A DNA stretch of 64,000 bases, from NCBI GenBank assembly GCA_035048485.1, contig CM068592.1, forward strand, positions 31,618,001-31,682,000. The letters are read 5' to 3'. The notes beneath the pieces were generated by a model. The model was not told the origin of the DNA and did not search any database. It saw nothing but the letters and a program-made list of their open reading frames with translations. The position numbers were made by a program, and so were the translations under genes. This document shows, piece after piece, positions 9,984-22,504 of the stretch. The stretch's first letter is position 1; every line of letters starts with the position of its first letter. Source of the DNA: Pteria penguin. Lineage: Eukaryota > Mollusca > Bivalvia > Pterioida > Pteriidae.

Positions 9984-10008
9984 TTTCGGCTACTTAGCCT
10001 ATATCAAG
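9984..10008 (-). ncRNA. hammerhead-like hairpin, copy 1
   Basis: Minus-strand sequence CTTGATATAGGCT, loop AAGT, then AGCCGAAA. The stem is GGCT/AGCC. It lies 5' of the Penelope-like remnants on the same strand and beside a long palindrome. Two other copies (26395-26420, 39592-39616) have stem GGTC/GGCC with loop GTGA, so pairing is kept while the bases differ. The layout resembles a hammerhead core (CUGANGA, stem II, GAAA), but C3 is U and G8 is A here, and one extra base precedes the stem. Catalysis is not claimed. Confidence 0.4.
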
Positions 10009-10029
10009 TTACAAAACTATTGACAATTA

Positions 10030-10135
10030 ACAGGCTATGTGAAATCCATGTTCATGTTATAAATGCCTCAGCATAAATCATTTTGATTTTGATTTATACT
10101 TAAGCATTTTAGCATGAGCATGGATTTCCTATAGC
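10030..10135. repeat. long palindrome beside hairpin copy 1
   Basis: The left arm 'ctatgtgaaatccatg' ... 'cagcataaatc' is mirrored by the right arm 'gatttatacttaagc' ... 'catggatttcctatag' around a short spacer. The same palindrome family flanks the hairpins at 26395 and 39592. Confidence 0.75.
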
Positions 10136-10663
10136 TCGTAATTGTCAATCGTTTTCGTGAGATGTTCTTCACATTATTACATCAAAAGACTTCGCCGAAA
10201 AGGATGGAGTGTCTTCCAAACCTTGCAATTCTCGTCTATATACACTTTTCTTTTAAAGAGGATGCTATTTTATCCGATCTTATCTGGCAGATTAGGGGAG
10301 TGAAGTTTACGACATTAGTCGCTACCTAAAATTCGTGATTATCTGGATTAACTTTAGTATTAAGTTGTCAAAATCCAAGATCAATACCCTATCACACATT
10401 CTGCTACTATAACATTCTATGTCATGTAGTTAAGAAGAAAAGTACGGGAAATCGTAATGTAGACGGACCACAACACCAAAATATAATACGCCTGCATTTT
10501 AAGCGGGTGTATATATATATAGAAAATGTATACTACAAACCGCCTATGGATAGCGGAAATATTGCCATGGGAAAAACTACTGAACATTAATTTTTACGTT
10601 GGAAAAACTACTATATAGTCATGTTTATGTGGAGAGGTGAAAGCTACAATGGTGGGAAAACAA

Positions 10664-10735
10664 CTATATAGCAACGGATCCTCTGCTTGCTATGGATCCG
10701 TGACACGGGACCTCGGTTTTCACTGTATAATTAAA
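10664..10735 (-). repeat. SINE-A body fragment
   Basis: Contains, reversed, the SINE body blocks 'aaaaccgaggtcccgtgtca' and 'ggatccgttgc'. Head and tail are lost. Confidence 0.55.
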
Positions 10736-10739
10736 GATG

Positions 10740-12460
10740 GAACTCTGACTACTTACCAAGGTGATTCGAACCATGTAGCTGAGCTCCGCTATCTGTAATA
10801 AGAAGTATCCAATACATGATGAAGTTTGAAAATTAAATAGATTAGTATGTAGGTATGAATATAAATAGGATATGCTTTCAATGTTTGTTATATACAGTCG
10901 GAGGTTTATATCCAAGAGGACAGTTGCTGTGAGTGACAGAATAAGAATGTAACAATATCGGCGTGAGTTGGTGTTCATCTTTTGTTTATCCCGAAGTGGT
11001 GTTTACCCATTAATTCTGATTTTGTTTCACACACTTCGATTTCTATTTACTTTTATTTAAACTCTGTATCTATTGTATCATTTATTTACTTCAATATCGC
11101 ATTTTATTTACAATGTGAATCTTAATACATCTTCAACATTATAGATAAGATAGAGAAGATGAACACTCTGATAAATATATCCTAAAGCTTAAAGAGATAT
11201 ATGGAATATCACGATGAGGATGCCCTTCATCAGTATGCTTTTCGAATGAATAATATTCCATGTCACTGAAAAAATAAGTAAGTAACGTTACTTCACTGAA
11301 TCGGCTGGTTTTAAAGATGCTTTTAAATATGCTTTCACAGTGTAAGTATTACCTTGGTGAGAAGCAAACAAGAAAAAAAAAGCAAAAACAAAACAAAAAA
11401 TAAAATAAAATAAAATTTAAAAAACCCTACTCAAACAACCAGTTTTATCTGGACACTAAAAACAGACTTTATTGGTCATCATAGTATCCAGACCTGAACT
11501 CTAAGATTGATGGTATATTGACAATAAGACTTAATTAACAGTAGTTGTGATACATTATATGTAAGACCTAAGGAGGTCATATCTGGTTTATTTGTGAGAA
11601 ACGGTCAATTGCAATAATGTATATTCAGTTAATGTCTTCACCCTCAATATTAAAAAAGTTTGTTTACCAATTATTGTAAGTATTTTTGAAGTGAAATTCT
11701 AAATTTAGAATCATGTGAGAACGGCAAAAATAATGCTCGATGAAAAGGAATATCGTTGTGATTTGACATTAAATTGCACAATTACAGACTTTATGAAGAA
11801 ACTCAAAATTATGATTTAAAATTTGGTTGTATCCATGGAAGCAATATCGAAGAAGTACCAAACCATTATGAAATAATGAAAAGAAGTCATCAAAATGTCA
11901 GACTTTTAGTCAAAATTTTAAATAATCTATGAAATAATAGATATTAAATACATAATTTTCTTAGTGTTATCTTTCTTAATATCAGTAAGTTTATTATCAA
12001 GATTTTATAGTGGTAGATTATATATATTATTACCAAAAGGTCATTTAGTCAGCATACCCCGCAGCTTAACTCTATTAGGAGACGTTATGAATGAACTGTC
12101 TAAATCGTCTACAAGCTTTATCATTTAATAACTACTTTGTAATATATATACTACTGATTCATACAATAAAACCATTTAATTTTATATAATTGTCACCCAT
12201 GACATAAGCGTATATTCATGACCAAGTTCATACCTATAGATTCAGCACAAATTGCCACAGTAGCTGTGGCAAAATTCTTCTTCAAACCTCCCTCGGTTAA
12301 ATCATTCATAGCAAAGGTTTGCTGTGTTCTTGACCTAAAGTTATACCTCCAAGGTCAAGGTCACAGTGAACTAATAATCACAATCAGTTTTGGTTCTTCC
12401 ATGATACCATACCTGTAATGTGGACCTGCTTTATTCCTCGAACAATTGTTGCCAACGGCA
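10740..12460. other. no gene seen
   Basis: AT-rich sequence with an A-rich low-complexity run at about 11371-11423. Around 12300-12375 there are 'ccaaggtcaaggtcac'-type blocks of the kind common in bivalve interspersed repeats. No protein match in the short ORFs. Confidence 0.4.
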
Positions 12461-12464
12461 CAGG

Positions 12465-12552
12465 TTTGTGCCTTTACCTGGACTCAATGCCATACCTCCA
12501 TTCTCAAGTTTGTGCCTTTACCTTGACTCAATGCCATACCTCCATTCTCAAG
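12465..12552 (+). repeat. two-copy 44-bp tandem repeat
   Basis: Two nearly identical 44-bp units (12465-12508 and 12509-12552), each starting 'tttgtgcctttacc' and ending 'cctccattctcaag'; they differ at one position near base 15. Confidence 0.85.
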
Positions 12553-12599
12553 GTTACAGTTTTGTTATATCATCACATTATGTTGACTAGACTGTTATT

Positions 12600-13690
12600 A
12601 TGTTGATTTATCGATTGGATGAGAGGAGGCGCGAAATTTATAGAGTTAGCCCACTATCATACTTCTCAGGTAACAAAAGTATACTGACATCAGTCAACAT
12701 ACACTATTGAATTCATTTCCATTTTATTCTAAGTTCATGGCAGCTGATTCCAACTCTGGTTCTTCAAAGAAATCTGGCTCTAATAATTTTGAAAATCTGA
12801 CAAAAGACCTGCTTGTTGTTATTTTGGAATTGGCAAGATAAATGAAAATACAGTCACCTTGATTTATATGCCCGTTTCGGAACATTTCCAATATCCTCTG
12901 CATTTGAAAAACCTGCTGGACCCAATTCAGTTACATAGTGGGTATTGAAGTTCTTGTTATAAATTACTTTGAACGTTCAAGTAAATATAATCCATAGTAA
13001 GTTGTTTAAATAGGTCACAAAAGTAGCAGTCGGTTGTCAGTCATGTTACAAGCCGATGAAAATCTCAGAGAAACTACGGCAATTAGCCAGGGACGAGCTA
13101 CAGTATTACATAAAAAGCAGTCCCTTCAAGTCAAATCAAAATATTACACCTGAAGACATCTATTTATTCTTAAATAGAATTTCGAAAGTCCTCCAAAGGA
13201 GTGTTTGTGTTTTATTACAGATTCTAAAATGGATTTCCCATAAGACACCACCATGTCTGTTTCTGTCCTATAACATCTGCAAGTGTGTTAATTACATGTT
13301 TTATTAAAGAGAAGTAGTCATTTGGTAATTGGGTTTTTCTTCTACACTCAAATAAATCCTATTATTCTTCACCATGTTAGCACTCGCAATGGAAAGTTTT
13401 TTCAAACACCTGTACACATATATCACGACTTGCCAATGAATTTAACAAAATGCCAAACGTTTGCTCTTTACAATAGAAGTTTTCATTAAGGAAATGATAT
13501 TGAAAATGCTGAATATATAAAGTGCTTTATCGCTTTATATGATTTATATGAATACACTAGATGCCTGAATGAAAAACTCATTTAATGATTGCATAAAATC
13601 AAATCCAGTATATCTCTATTAACCGGGTTACATGGTGAAGTTTTTGGTGCTAAAGTTACCAATAAATGTCTTCAAATACTTGATATTCAT
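12600..13690. other. no gene recognised
   Basis: One 83-codon frame at 13056-13307 begins with a basic, helical-looking stretch, but I do not recognise it and it has no supporting context. The rest is AT-rich and featureless to me. Confidence 0.35.
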
Positions 13691-13699
13691 ATTGGTCAC

Positions 13700-14720
13700 A
13701 ATAAATGTGAATTTTATGCAAATACTTGACAAAAATTTATTATGTATGCAAAACCTTTTTGAATCCTGGAAACGAAAATAAAATTAACTATATTTGGAAA
13801 AACATGTATCGCGAATACCTTAGCAATCACAAGACTTATATGTAGATCATCGAAACTTCAAATTCCTGATGATGAAAAAATAACCAATCTTACATCTAAT
13901 TTTCTATGGAAACCCCGACAAAGAATCAAATAATATGCCATGTTTCAAAAGGTGGAATAGATCCGATTAATTTAGAATTGGAAGTTTAAAGCCTTTAAAA
14001 GTTGCATGGTCGTCAAAATTTTGAGTAATAAATGTAATTTGCGATATTTCATTGATAGTGTTTGCAAAGAGTATGGTATTGATTTGAATTAATTATTGAG
14101 ATCAAATATAAGAATAAAGAGTGATTTTAATGCTTTGTAACTTAAATCAATGTAAAACAATATTACAATTAAATCTGGCGAATGATTGCATGTTTTTACA
14201 AAAAAAAAAAAAAAAAAAAAAATGGAACAATATGTATTTCACTCAAAATGGAAAACCTTTAATGTTTTCCAATTGGATGACGAGTAATAATAAATATGTA
14301 GGAGATGTATGATTTGTTTGATGATTATGGCAATTTTTATGATATGCACTTTTCTGAGGATATTTTAAACAAGTCTAATTGGTTGTGTGAATACAACATT
14401 TTGAAAAGCATTTTTGGTAATTTTTCAAATATACTAATATTTCCAACAAAAACTACTTCATTTTCATTCAAACATACTGTAATATTGAGGACTGTATTGA
14501 CTGGTTTTTTTTTTTTTTTTTTTTTTTTGTTTAAGGTAACACCACGAATTTTTCAGGTATATGGTGACGGCAAATGGAATAAAGTTGGCTCTACTTTAAA
14601 TTTTTATATCGAATGGAAAAAGATGGTATTGGGATTTTACAAGAAAAAAAGAGGAGTTACTGGCTCAGTTATGTGGCAGAAGTCACCATGGAGCTATACA
14701 ATAAAGCGATTATATTGATT
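13700..14720 (+). pseudogene. decayed L1/Tx1-type LINE, C-terminal ORF2 remnant
   Basis: Broken frames resemble the post-RT part of the LINE at 17795-21295. Near 13740-13960 a 'LFESWKRK ... LQIPDDEKITNLTSNFLWK' pattern matches the region with LTPIGRVTVAKTL and HIFEFIWG. At 14256-14390 'KPLMFSNWM ... VYDLFDDYGNFYD' matches KPVFIEQWY and IQDFFDNDGKLLS. An A tract at 14200-14221 and a T tract at 14505-14528 interrupt it. Many stops; not functional. Confidence 0.55.
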
Positions 14721-14759
14721 TTCTAAATTTAATTATATCCCTTATTGCATGTAAAATAT

Positions 14760-15180
14760 ATAAAAGAGAAAACTGAAGACATCTGACAAAGCTGTATGAC
14801 ACAAATCACCAAGGACATGCACACAAAACATGATATTAGTGGAATATACATGCAAAAACGACATTTCAAAAATATTCGATGGTGCTGCGGTTACGATACC
14901 GACTTAGGTCGGTCAATTTAAATAACAAACGTCATTCAATTGGTGTGGTTAAACGGTTTACGGGCGCCCACCTTCCTACGCACCGCAAAAGCAGCACAAT
15001 CAAAGGACACACATTTAAGAATTTATAAATAATCCTCCATATAAAGAACAAGGATCAACAGGTTTCTCAAGAAGAGAGGTTATAAGAATTTTATTACACA
15101 CGAGACGTTTATAGAATAATATGTTGATATCAACAATATGTAAGGCAACATAAATAAATCGTCAAATACAAAATGTAATG
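14760..15180 (-). repeat. Penelope-like 3' UTR fragment
   Basis: Matches the 3' end of the 22505-25350 copy in reverse complement: 'gaaaactgaagacatctg', 'agctgtatgacacaaatc', 'aagcagcacaatcaaagg', 'aatcctccatataaagaac', 'aggatcaacaggtttctca'. No coding part retained. Confidence 0.75.
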
Positions 15181-16284
15181 TAGACTTTCAGACCACAAGA
15201 AAATATATGACATTAAATTGCGCGTTAAAGAGTCTCTTAATACATTGTAATTTATTTCAGGTATTTTATATAAGAAGTATAAATTTTCAAAATCATTAGA
15301 AATGTCAATAATTTGTCATTATATAGTTTTTGTTTTCCATATCTTTGTTAGCAGAGTACTCTAATCCGAGTGAGTTGATATTTAAACGGGTCAATTATAG
15401 CTTAAAGAATCCAGTCTGTCCATTCAGTAAAATAAATCTTTCTCTAAATTATCTAAAAAATGTATCATGCAATGAAATACTCATCAAGATATGTTTATCA
15501 AAGCGTAATTTTTTATTGTTCACACGTTATGACTAACGCTGATGTAAACCTGAAAACTCACAAATAAGGCCACTAGGTTAAATATTTGTATTAGAAAGCC
15601 GACGTTAAATGCACCAGATAGCAGCCACTTTTAAAGATTTAGAAAACTAGGTCAGAGGACATATTAATTTTTAAAGTGAAACATTTGCTTACAACAAGAC
15701 GATATCGTTATAAGTGTCGTGTGGAATGACTGAAATGATATGACCACAAATCTCCGATACGAGACAAAATATCCTGAACAACGCAAATAAAAACTTACGC
15801 GATCAAATAGGTTTTATACTTAAGATTCACACTGGTCCACCTTTGGCTTTATTGTTGTCAACATCAGACACCCTTTCGTCTGTTTGTATTGATTATCTAC
15901 TCCGTACTTTACCGATAACTTAAGCAACACTCCCATTGTCTTAGTGAGATGGTATTCTTGATTACTTTATTGCGTGCCTCGATTCTGATAATCCATCCAT
16001 TAAATATCGTGTAGTGAGTAACAATGATAAATGTGCTCAAAAGTGTAGCTATGTAATAAATTGCTAGACTATTTATCAACCCTAATTAGTCATTAAAGCC
16101 TAAGCACATTAATCTTCCTTTGCGGAATATGGTACTACTAAACAAATAATTAACGCACAAACGGAAGGTTGTCGCTGATCGAGTAGGTTGAGGAACTATT
16201 CTATAAAAGAAAATATCTAACTCAGCTGTATGAAGAAAGTCGTCAACACGATGCAGATAGTAACATAAAAAGCACCCCAAAAAT
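15181..16284. other. no gene seen
   Basis: AT-rich, short ORFs only, no repeat match noticed in this window. Confidence 0.4.
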
Positions 16285-16640
16285 CAGCACAAAGTTGTTC
16301 GATTGTAATGCTTATGTGGTACCAAATTAGGACGGTCAATTATGATGACAATCGCCACTTTAGTGTGATTTACAGATGTGGGAGCTCCATCTTCCCACTT
16401 ACATCAAAAGCAGCACAATCAAAACACATTTAAAGATCTATACAAAACCCCCTCCATATCGAAAACAAGGACCAAGAGGCTTCTCAACTGAGGGGACATG
16501 AGAATATGAACATGAATGATATATTGGAAAAAACATCAAAAATACAGTGTGGCATCAACATAGGCAAACCGTTCTCTGTCCAATCACGAAAACTCAGATC
16601 CCTGACATGAAGGAATGCCGAGTAATATTCATTGGAAATG
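16285..16640 (-). repeat. Penelope-like 3' UTR fragment, more diverged
   Basis: Shares 'aagcagcacaatcaaa', 'cccctccatatcgaaaacaa', 'aggcttctcaactgagg' and 'tcagatccctgac' with the fragments at 8187 and 14760, in the same orientation. Confidence 0.65.
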
Positions 16641-16644
16641 AGGA

Positions 16645-17630
16645 ATACAAGAATTATGGTTTTTGAAATCTCGGGATCGTACTTTCGATGTCCAAAATTT
16701 TATTCATTTCTGAATCCGATGAAATGAAATAATAGGAACATTAAACGCTTTTTAGTTTCTTTATTATGTCGATGCAAAAATTAGGATGCGATCGGCTAAC
16801 TACATACTGCAGAAAAATATAGGTTTAGGTCTTAATAATATATGTAAAGTTTCCAAATGTCTTACGAAGTTTATGGTGTCTATAACATTTAGCCAAACGT
16901 TTGAAAGTTATAAATATAGGGGAAAGCGGAAAAAAGAAAATATGTATACTTAAATAAAAACATAAAAAGAATTCTTTGATCGGTCTTTATTCTTAAAAGC
17001 ATAGATTAATATGTGGGTGTTTGGGTACTAAATAATAAAATCGCCAAAATTCGCCTTGATGGCCACATCGAGTCTAAGCGACACATGGTTAGTAATCAAT
17101 TAGAATTTCTTGCATTGCCTTCATCGACTGTATTCAATGTATTGAAACAAGAAAACATTGGTTTATGGAATAAACTTTGATTGAAAGATGCTTTGCACTC
17201 ATTCCATTCATTTACAATGCACGACCGCATGCGTTGTTAGTGACTATTTACAGCAAGAGAATGTGTATGTGCCTAGAACCGGGACGACGTCTACGTAAGG
17301 AATCAAATCCCTCTTTTACGTTGAGCGGTTTGCGTCGTTCTTTATTGCGGAACATGCCCCAGCTATTTCTGCAAATCCTTAGTCGTTAAATGTGGCGTAT
17401 ACGTAAAGAATGCATCGGTGGAATAGACAGTAACACAGGCTATTATACTTGTGAAACTTTTTTGCCTCCCTTCGCCGTACTTTTCAGTGGTTGTTCGTAT
17501 CAGCCATATCGGACATATTCCGTGATTTGATGTTTGAATTGAAAGACCATACCTTTTATTAAATAATGATAAACATAATGCAGCATAGTAGTTTGTATAA
17601 GAATCTATAAATGAAATTACTAAACCATAC
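16645..17630. other. no gene seen
   Basis: No recognisable coding or repeat content. A 70-codon frame at 17177-17389 has no family features. Confidence 0.35.
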
Positions 17631-17639
17631 AGTTTTTTC

Positions 17640-17788
17640 CGCTATTATATAAACCATGTGGTGGGAATCTAGAGAAATAGACGACCGACCCGGAAGCATG
17701 TACAATTGGAAATTCAGAGTCGTCTTGTTTACTATAAATGCTAGTATTGCGTAATTTTGTCACTAATTTGAATGTATCTCGTAAACGG

Positions 17789-17790
<2 letters not shown>
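17640..17790 (-). pseudogene. Penelope-like RT C-terminal fragment
   Basis: Minus-strand peptide IYSKQDDSEFPIVHA, then SRFPPHGLYNS, corresponds to the family's 'YDKRDDFGFPIVNF ... PRLPSYG' block at 24290-24400. The fragment ends where the LINE inserted; the sequence that followed before the insertion resumes at 21312. Confidence 0.7.

Positions 17791-17794
<4 letters not shown>
17779..17794. repeat. target-site duplication, left copy
   Basis: tcgtaaacggtctttt, identical to 21296-21311. The two copies flank the LINE exactly: the poly(A) end starts after this one and the truncated 5' end abuts the other. The last bases are ambiguous because they merge with the poly-T. Confidence 0.85.

Positions 17795-17839
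<45 letters not shown>
17791..17839 (-). repeat. poly(A) tail of the LINE (poly-T on +)
   Basis: An unbroken run of 49 T on the plus strand, at the 3' terminus of the minus-strand LINE. Confidence 0.9.
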
Positions 17840-17841
<2 letters not shown>

Positions 17842-18213
17842 TGTAACACATTCAACATAAAACATTAACACACACAGAACAGATACTCAATTCCATATAG
17901 AATACCATGGGTTTTGTAAATTAAGATCATACTGTGCTTTTTATTAGGTCTAACTTTAACTTTCATGCACATTTGTATGCACATTTATACCCACATCACA
18001 TTCGTTTACCAATTTTACAAATTTCCACAATTTTCGTAGATTATATACATATTTAACCATACCTATTTGAATAAATATTATTATAAATTTTTATATATAC
18101 ACACATACACTTTTACATACTTACACATACATACCCATACACTTAGATATACATACACACATACACATATATACATACACATACATACCCATACAATTAC
18201 ATATACATACATG

Positions 18214-18340
<127 letters not shown>

Positions 18341-18621
18341 CATTCATTGACACAAACAATAACTCATATATCTACAATAACTATTAGTCCAGAAGTACAT
18401 GTATATGGTAATAATAATTATAATCTAAGGAATGTAAAATTATTAGAAAATAACACAAAACTTGGTGTTGTACTTGTAAATGGTGGGATATTCAAAGAAT
18501 AAATTGAAGCATTAATTCACAGTAAAATTATATTAATGTCAAGGTACTCAAGTATATCTGGATAAATGCAGATGAATGTTATATGACAGAAGAAAAATCA
18601 TCTTATAATTTTAACAGAAAA

Positions 18622-21295
18622 TTATTTACTTTCAAACGCCTTTCCATATAATTTCCAGACATCTCTAAATTTATTGTTTTCATTTCTTCTGTATGATAAG
18701 CATTTTTCAGTTTGATATTTCAGTATCAAAGTTGTTTTAAGAGCTGAAATTATGGGATTTTTATCTAATTTGGAACACAAAAAAATATATTGCTTTGTCC
18801 ATAAAATAATTAAATTTATAGCTACATTTTCAAAATATTTTCTCTTTCCAAAAATGATATCTAGCAAAGAGAGAGATAAGTTGCAATTACAATTGCTATT
18901 TATGAATTCAACTAGGTTTTCCCACAGAGTATTTATCCTAGAACATTCATAGAATAGATGCTCTATTGTTTCTGAATTAATATTACAAAGGAAACAAGAG
19001 TCTGACATTTTTATATGAATTTTCTTTAAGTAATATCCAACAGGAATGATTCTATGTAGTATTCTAAATTGTAACCATTGTAGAGATGAATCTCTTGTAG
19101 TATAAAAACATATTTTGAAAACTTCTTCAGATAAATAACTTTTATCCAAAGGTATTATCGAATTCCACTTTAAGAAAGCAGTAGGTATGATTGTTTTATT
19201 TATGAGCATATTGTATAAATATTTTGAGACTTTATCCCTTCCTGCTACAACAAAACATCTATAATGAAAGGGTAGATGTGGTAAAACTAAATTATTGTCT
19301 ATGTTAGGGTTGTTTTTTAATAACTGAGCAATTGCTGATATCATACCATTGAATTGTAAAGAACAGATGTTGTTTATGCAAAATCTATCTTCAAATTTTC
19401 TTTTCGAAAGTAACTTTCCATCATTATCAAAAAAGTCTTGAATTATTTTAACCCCCTTTAAATACCATTGCTCAATAAAAACTGGCTTTTTGTTGATTTG
19501 TAATTTAGAACTGTACCAGACTGGACTAGATAGGCTTAGATTATTTTCATTCAGTTGCAATTTCATAACTTCTTGCCAACAGCATAGAGTATCTTTCCAA
19601 AAATTATTTTTTGTAAGTTTGGCAATATATGTAATAAATTCATCTCCAAAGTCTATTAGTTTATTCATAATATCATTTCCATAATTTTCTATAAAAATGT
19701 CCATCCATATTTGGCCTCCTTTTAATATTCTATTAATCCAGGTACATTTTAATGAAGTAATAAAAGATTTTATATCTGTTATTTTTAACCCACCATTAGC
19801 ATAATCTTGAATAAGGATTTCCCTTTTAACTTTGTTATGTTTTCCACCCCATATGAATTCAAAAATATGATTATTCAATTGTTTTACCATATTATTGCTA
19901 GGATTAGGTAAGGATATAAATAGGTGATTAAGTTTAGGTATAATTAGGGTTTTTGCCACAGTGACTCTCCCAATAGGGGTTAGTAGACGCCTGGACCATT
20001 GTTTTATAAGAGCATGGACTTTGGGTAATTGTATCTGATAGTTTCTTTCCACTATATCTTTAAGATCAACTGAAAAATTAATTCCTAATAAATCAAAAGT
20101 TGTTGCTCCCCAATTTAATTTCCATCTTGAGTGATGATACACTTCTCTGCTAAATTTTTTAGATCCTATCCAGACTATTTTAGTTTTAGAACTGTTGATT
20201 TTTAGACCACATATTTTTGCAAAGTATTCCAGGGTATCCAAAGCTGCAAAAAGAGATTTTTTTGAACCATCGGTAATAAGTGAAGTGTCGTCAGCATATT
20301 GAGATATTTTATGTTCATTGCTGTTTAAAATAATGCCTTTAATATCTCTGTTAGCTTTAATTAGGAGTGAGAGTATCTCTGCACAAAGAAGAAAGATGTA
20401 CGGGGCAACAGGATCGCCCTGACGACAGCCACGTTCAACATTTATTTGCTTTGACAGAAAACCACTTTGCAGAATTGAAGCTTTAAAATTGGAATTAAGA
20501 ATCTTTATCCAATTGATGATATTTTGACCAAAATTAAAGAACTTTAGAACCTTGTATATAAAAGACCATGCAACAGAATCAAATGCTTTTTCAAAATCTA
20601 TTAAAACAAGTAAACCAGGAATATCATTATTTTCTGTATGACACATAAGGTCATATATAAAGCGAGTATTTTCCCCAATATATCTTCCTCTCATGAAACC
20701 TGTTTGTGAGTTCGATATCAGTTTATCGAGACATGATCGAATACGATTACTTATACATCCAGAAATTAATTTATAGAATACATTTAGAAGAGTTATTGGT
20801 CTCCAGTTCTTAAGATATTGTCTGGGTTTCTCACCTTTAGGCAAACATGTTGTTATACCGAGTCGTTGTGATATAGGTAAAATATTTGTATTAAAAATAT
20901 TTTGTATTGCCCTGAGAATGAAACACTTTAAATCTTGCCAAAAAAATTTATAAAACTCTGCTGTATACCCTGAACTTCCTGGTGATTTATTATTTTTCAT
21001 TTTTTTAAGAGTATTTAGTATTTCAGATTCTGATATTTCTGAATCAAGCATATGGCATTCATCTTCGTTCAGTTTAGGTAGATTCTGTTCATTTAATATA
21101 TCAGTTAAGTCTACATCAATAAGCTCATCTTCTTTATTTGAATATAAGTCTTGATAAAATGTCTTTGTTTGATTAAGAATTTCATTTTGTTCATATATCA
21201 TTGATCCATCATTTAACTCTAGCTTTTGAATAGTTTTATTAGTAAAGTTTCTTTTCTCCAAATTACAAAAATAAGACGAAGGTTTTTCTCCCTCA
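18622..21295 (-). CDS. LINE ORF2 reverse transcriptase, N-truncated
   Basis: About 890 residues open to the truncation point. The first Met in frame is at 21261, but the family frame continues upstream of it (EGEKPSSYFCNLEKRNF), so there is no true start. Numbered from that Met, the RT carries LPKGEKPRQYLKNWRPITLL (about 140-159), LIDFEKAFDSV (first catalytic Asp at 222), ERGCRQGDPVAP (about 276-287) and the active-site YADD at 322-325. A C-terminal zinc-knuckle-like motif, CFLC-x6-7-EH-x4-C, lies near residue 765. Its role is target-primed reverse transcription of its own RNA. No endonuclease domain remains, so this copy cannot act alone even though the RT frame is unbroken. The L1/Tx1 assignment rests on motif style and the poly(A) tail. 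Confidence 0.9.
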
Positions 21296-21311
21296 TCGTA
21301 AACGGTCTTTT
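21296..21311. repeat. target-site duplication, right copy
   Basis: tcgtaaacggtctttt, identical to 17779-17794, directly next to the broken 5' end of the LINE. Confidence 0.85.
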
Positions 21312-21324
21312 ATTATTAGATATA

Positions 21325-22450
21325 CAGTGATGCTCCATTAATCCGGAAATGTTAGTTCCTGACAATTTTTCCTAATAACGTTTTTCCGGACTACTGAATT
21401 GCATGTACATACAATTGTCCGGAATCTTCTTGAGAATTACACGTTAATAATGTCACAGATATTTTTTCTTTTTTATTTTACTATTATCATTTTATGTGCA
21501 TGTCCTTGGTAATTTGTATCATGCAGCTTTGTCAGATGTCTTCTGTTTTCTCTTTTGCTTCTTTTTGCATCGTAATTCCAATGATGTTCCTTATCATTCA
21601 ACACCAATCATAATGCAAGTTACGCTTCGAAACGTTTGATTTGTCTAAAATAGCGACTTCTTGTCCCATAGTGCTGACAGCCACCTACAATACAAAACAC
21701 CACGTTCGTAACATATATAGGGATGACAAACTAATTTTATCTAATAAGGGTTAATTAAAAAATAGAAAATTCTGAATATAGGAATAATGAAGACAATTTA
21801 ATATTGTGCGTAAATATCGTGGCAAAGATGTCCCAACTTTTATTCTCATCACTAGCTTGTTGATTTTGCCCGGATGTGATAGTAGTCTCGGTGAAAGTCA
21901 GCATATAAAAGATAATGATTTGGCTTGCCCATTGCAGAGATTGAGGTTTCTGCGTGTTGCATGTAAGCATAAGCCGTCATCGGATAAATGAGTTAAATTT
22001 GATGTGACGTAAAAAAGGAAACAAGCAAGAAAATAAATATGATTTGACTTTTTGGTTTCTCATTTTAATTTGGCATTAATTAACATTGTAATTGATATTG
22101 GAAAATAACTTTTATCTACCATATGAGCATGTACTGACGTATTAAAAGCAATCACCTATGACAGCTAAGATGACATTTGCCTATGTCCCAAGCTGTTTTT
22201 GATAGATGGACTAGTAATTACTATATTGCACTTGGGTGACAAGAAAAATGTAGTGTTGACGCGTTAAATAAACAAAAGGTGCTGCAAAGCGGTAAACGAC
22301 ATGGCTTTATAAATTAAATAAAGTGGCAAATTTTCTAAACTGTGTCCTACGGGTAGAAAGTGTCCGGATTAATGAATCAATTTTAAAGTTATTTTGGAAA
22401 TCTGTTCCCTAAATTTTTGGGATTTCTGGATTATCGATTAATCAATACTG
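21325..22450. mobile_element. candidate Tigger-like non-autonomous DNA element
   Basis: The left end is CAGTGATGCTCCATTAATCC after a TA; the right end, reversed, is CAGTATTGATTAATCGATAA then TCCAGAAAT. A further 'attaatccggaca' block occurs reversed near 22360. CAGTG-type ends with subterminal TTAATCCGGA resemble pogo/Tigger inverted repeats. The left flank is TA but the right flank is not, the arms are imperfect, and a Penelope-like 3' UTR piece (21471-21560) lies inside. No transposase frame. Confidence 0.4.
21471..21560 (+). repeat. Penelope-like 3' UTR terminal fragment
   Basis: 'cattttatgtgcatgtcc', 'ttggtaatttgtatcatgc' and 'gtcagatgtcttctgttttc' match 25268-25345 of the longer copy. 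Confidence 0.7.
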
Positions 22451-22504
22451 TTTTTACTTTGTGAAACTGGTTCAGGTGAATAAATGTCATTAATATATCT
22501 TTAT

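Noticed and set aside
13056..13307. 83-codon frame with a helical N-terminus
   Set aside because: Not recognised, no splice or context support; within the random range for AT-rich sequence.
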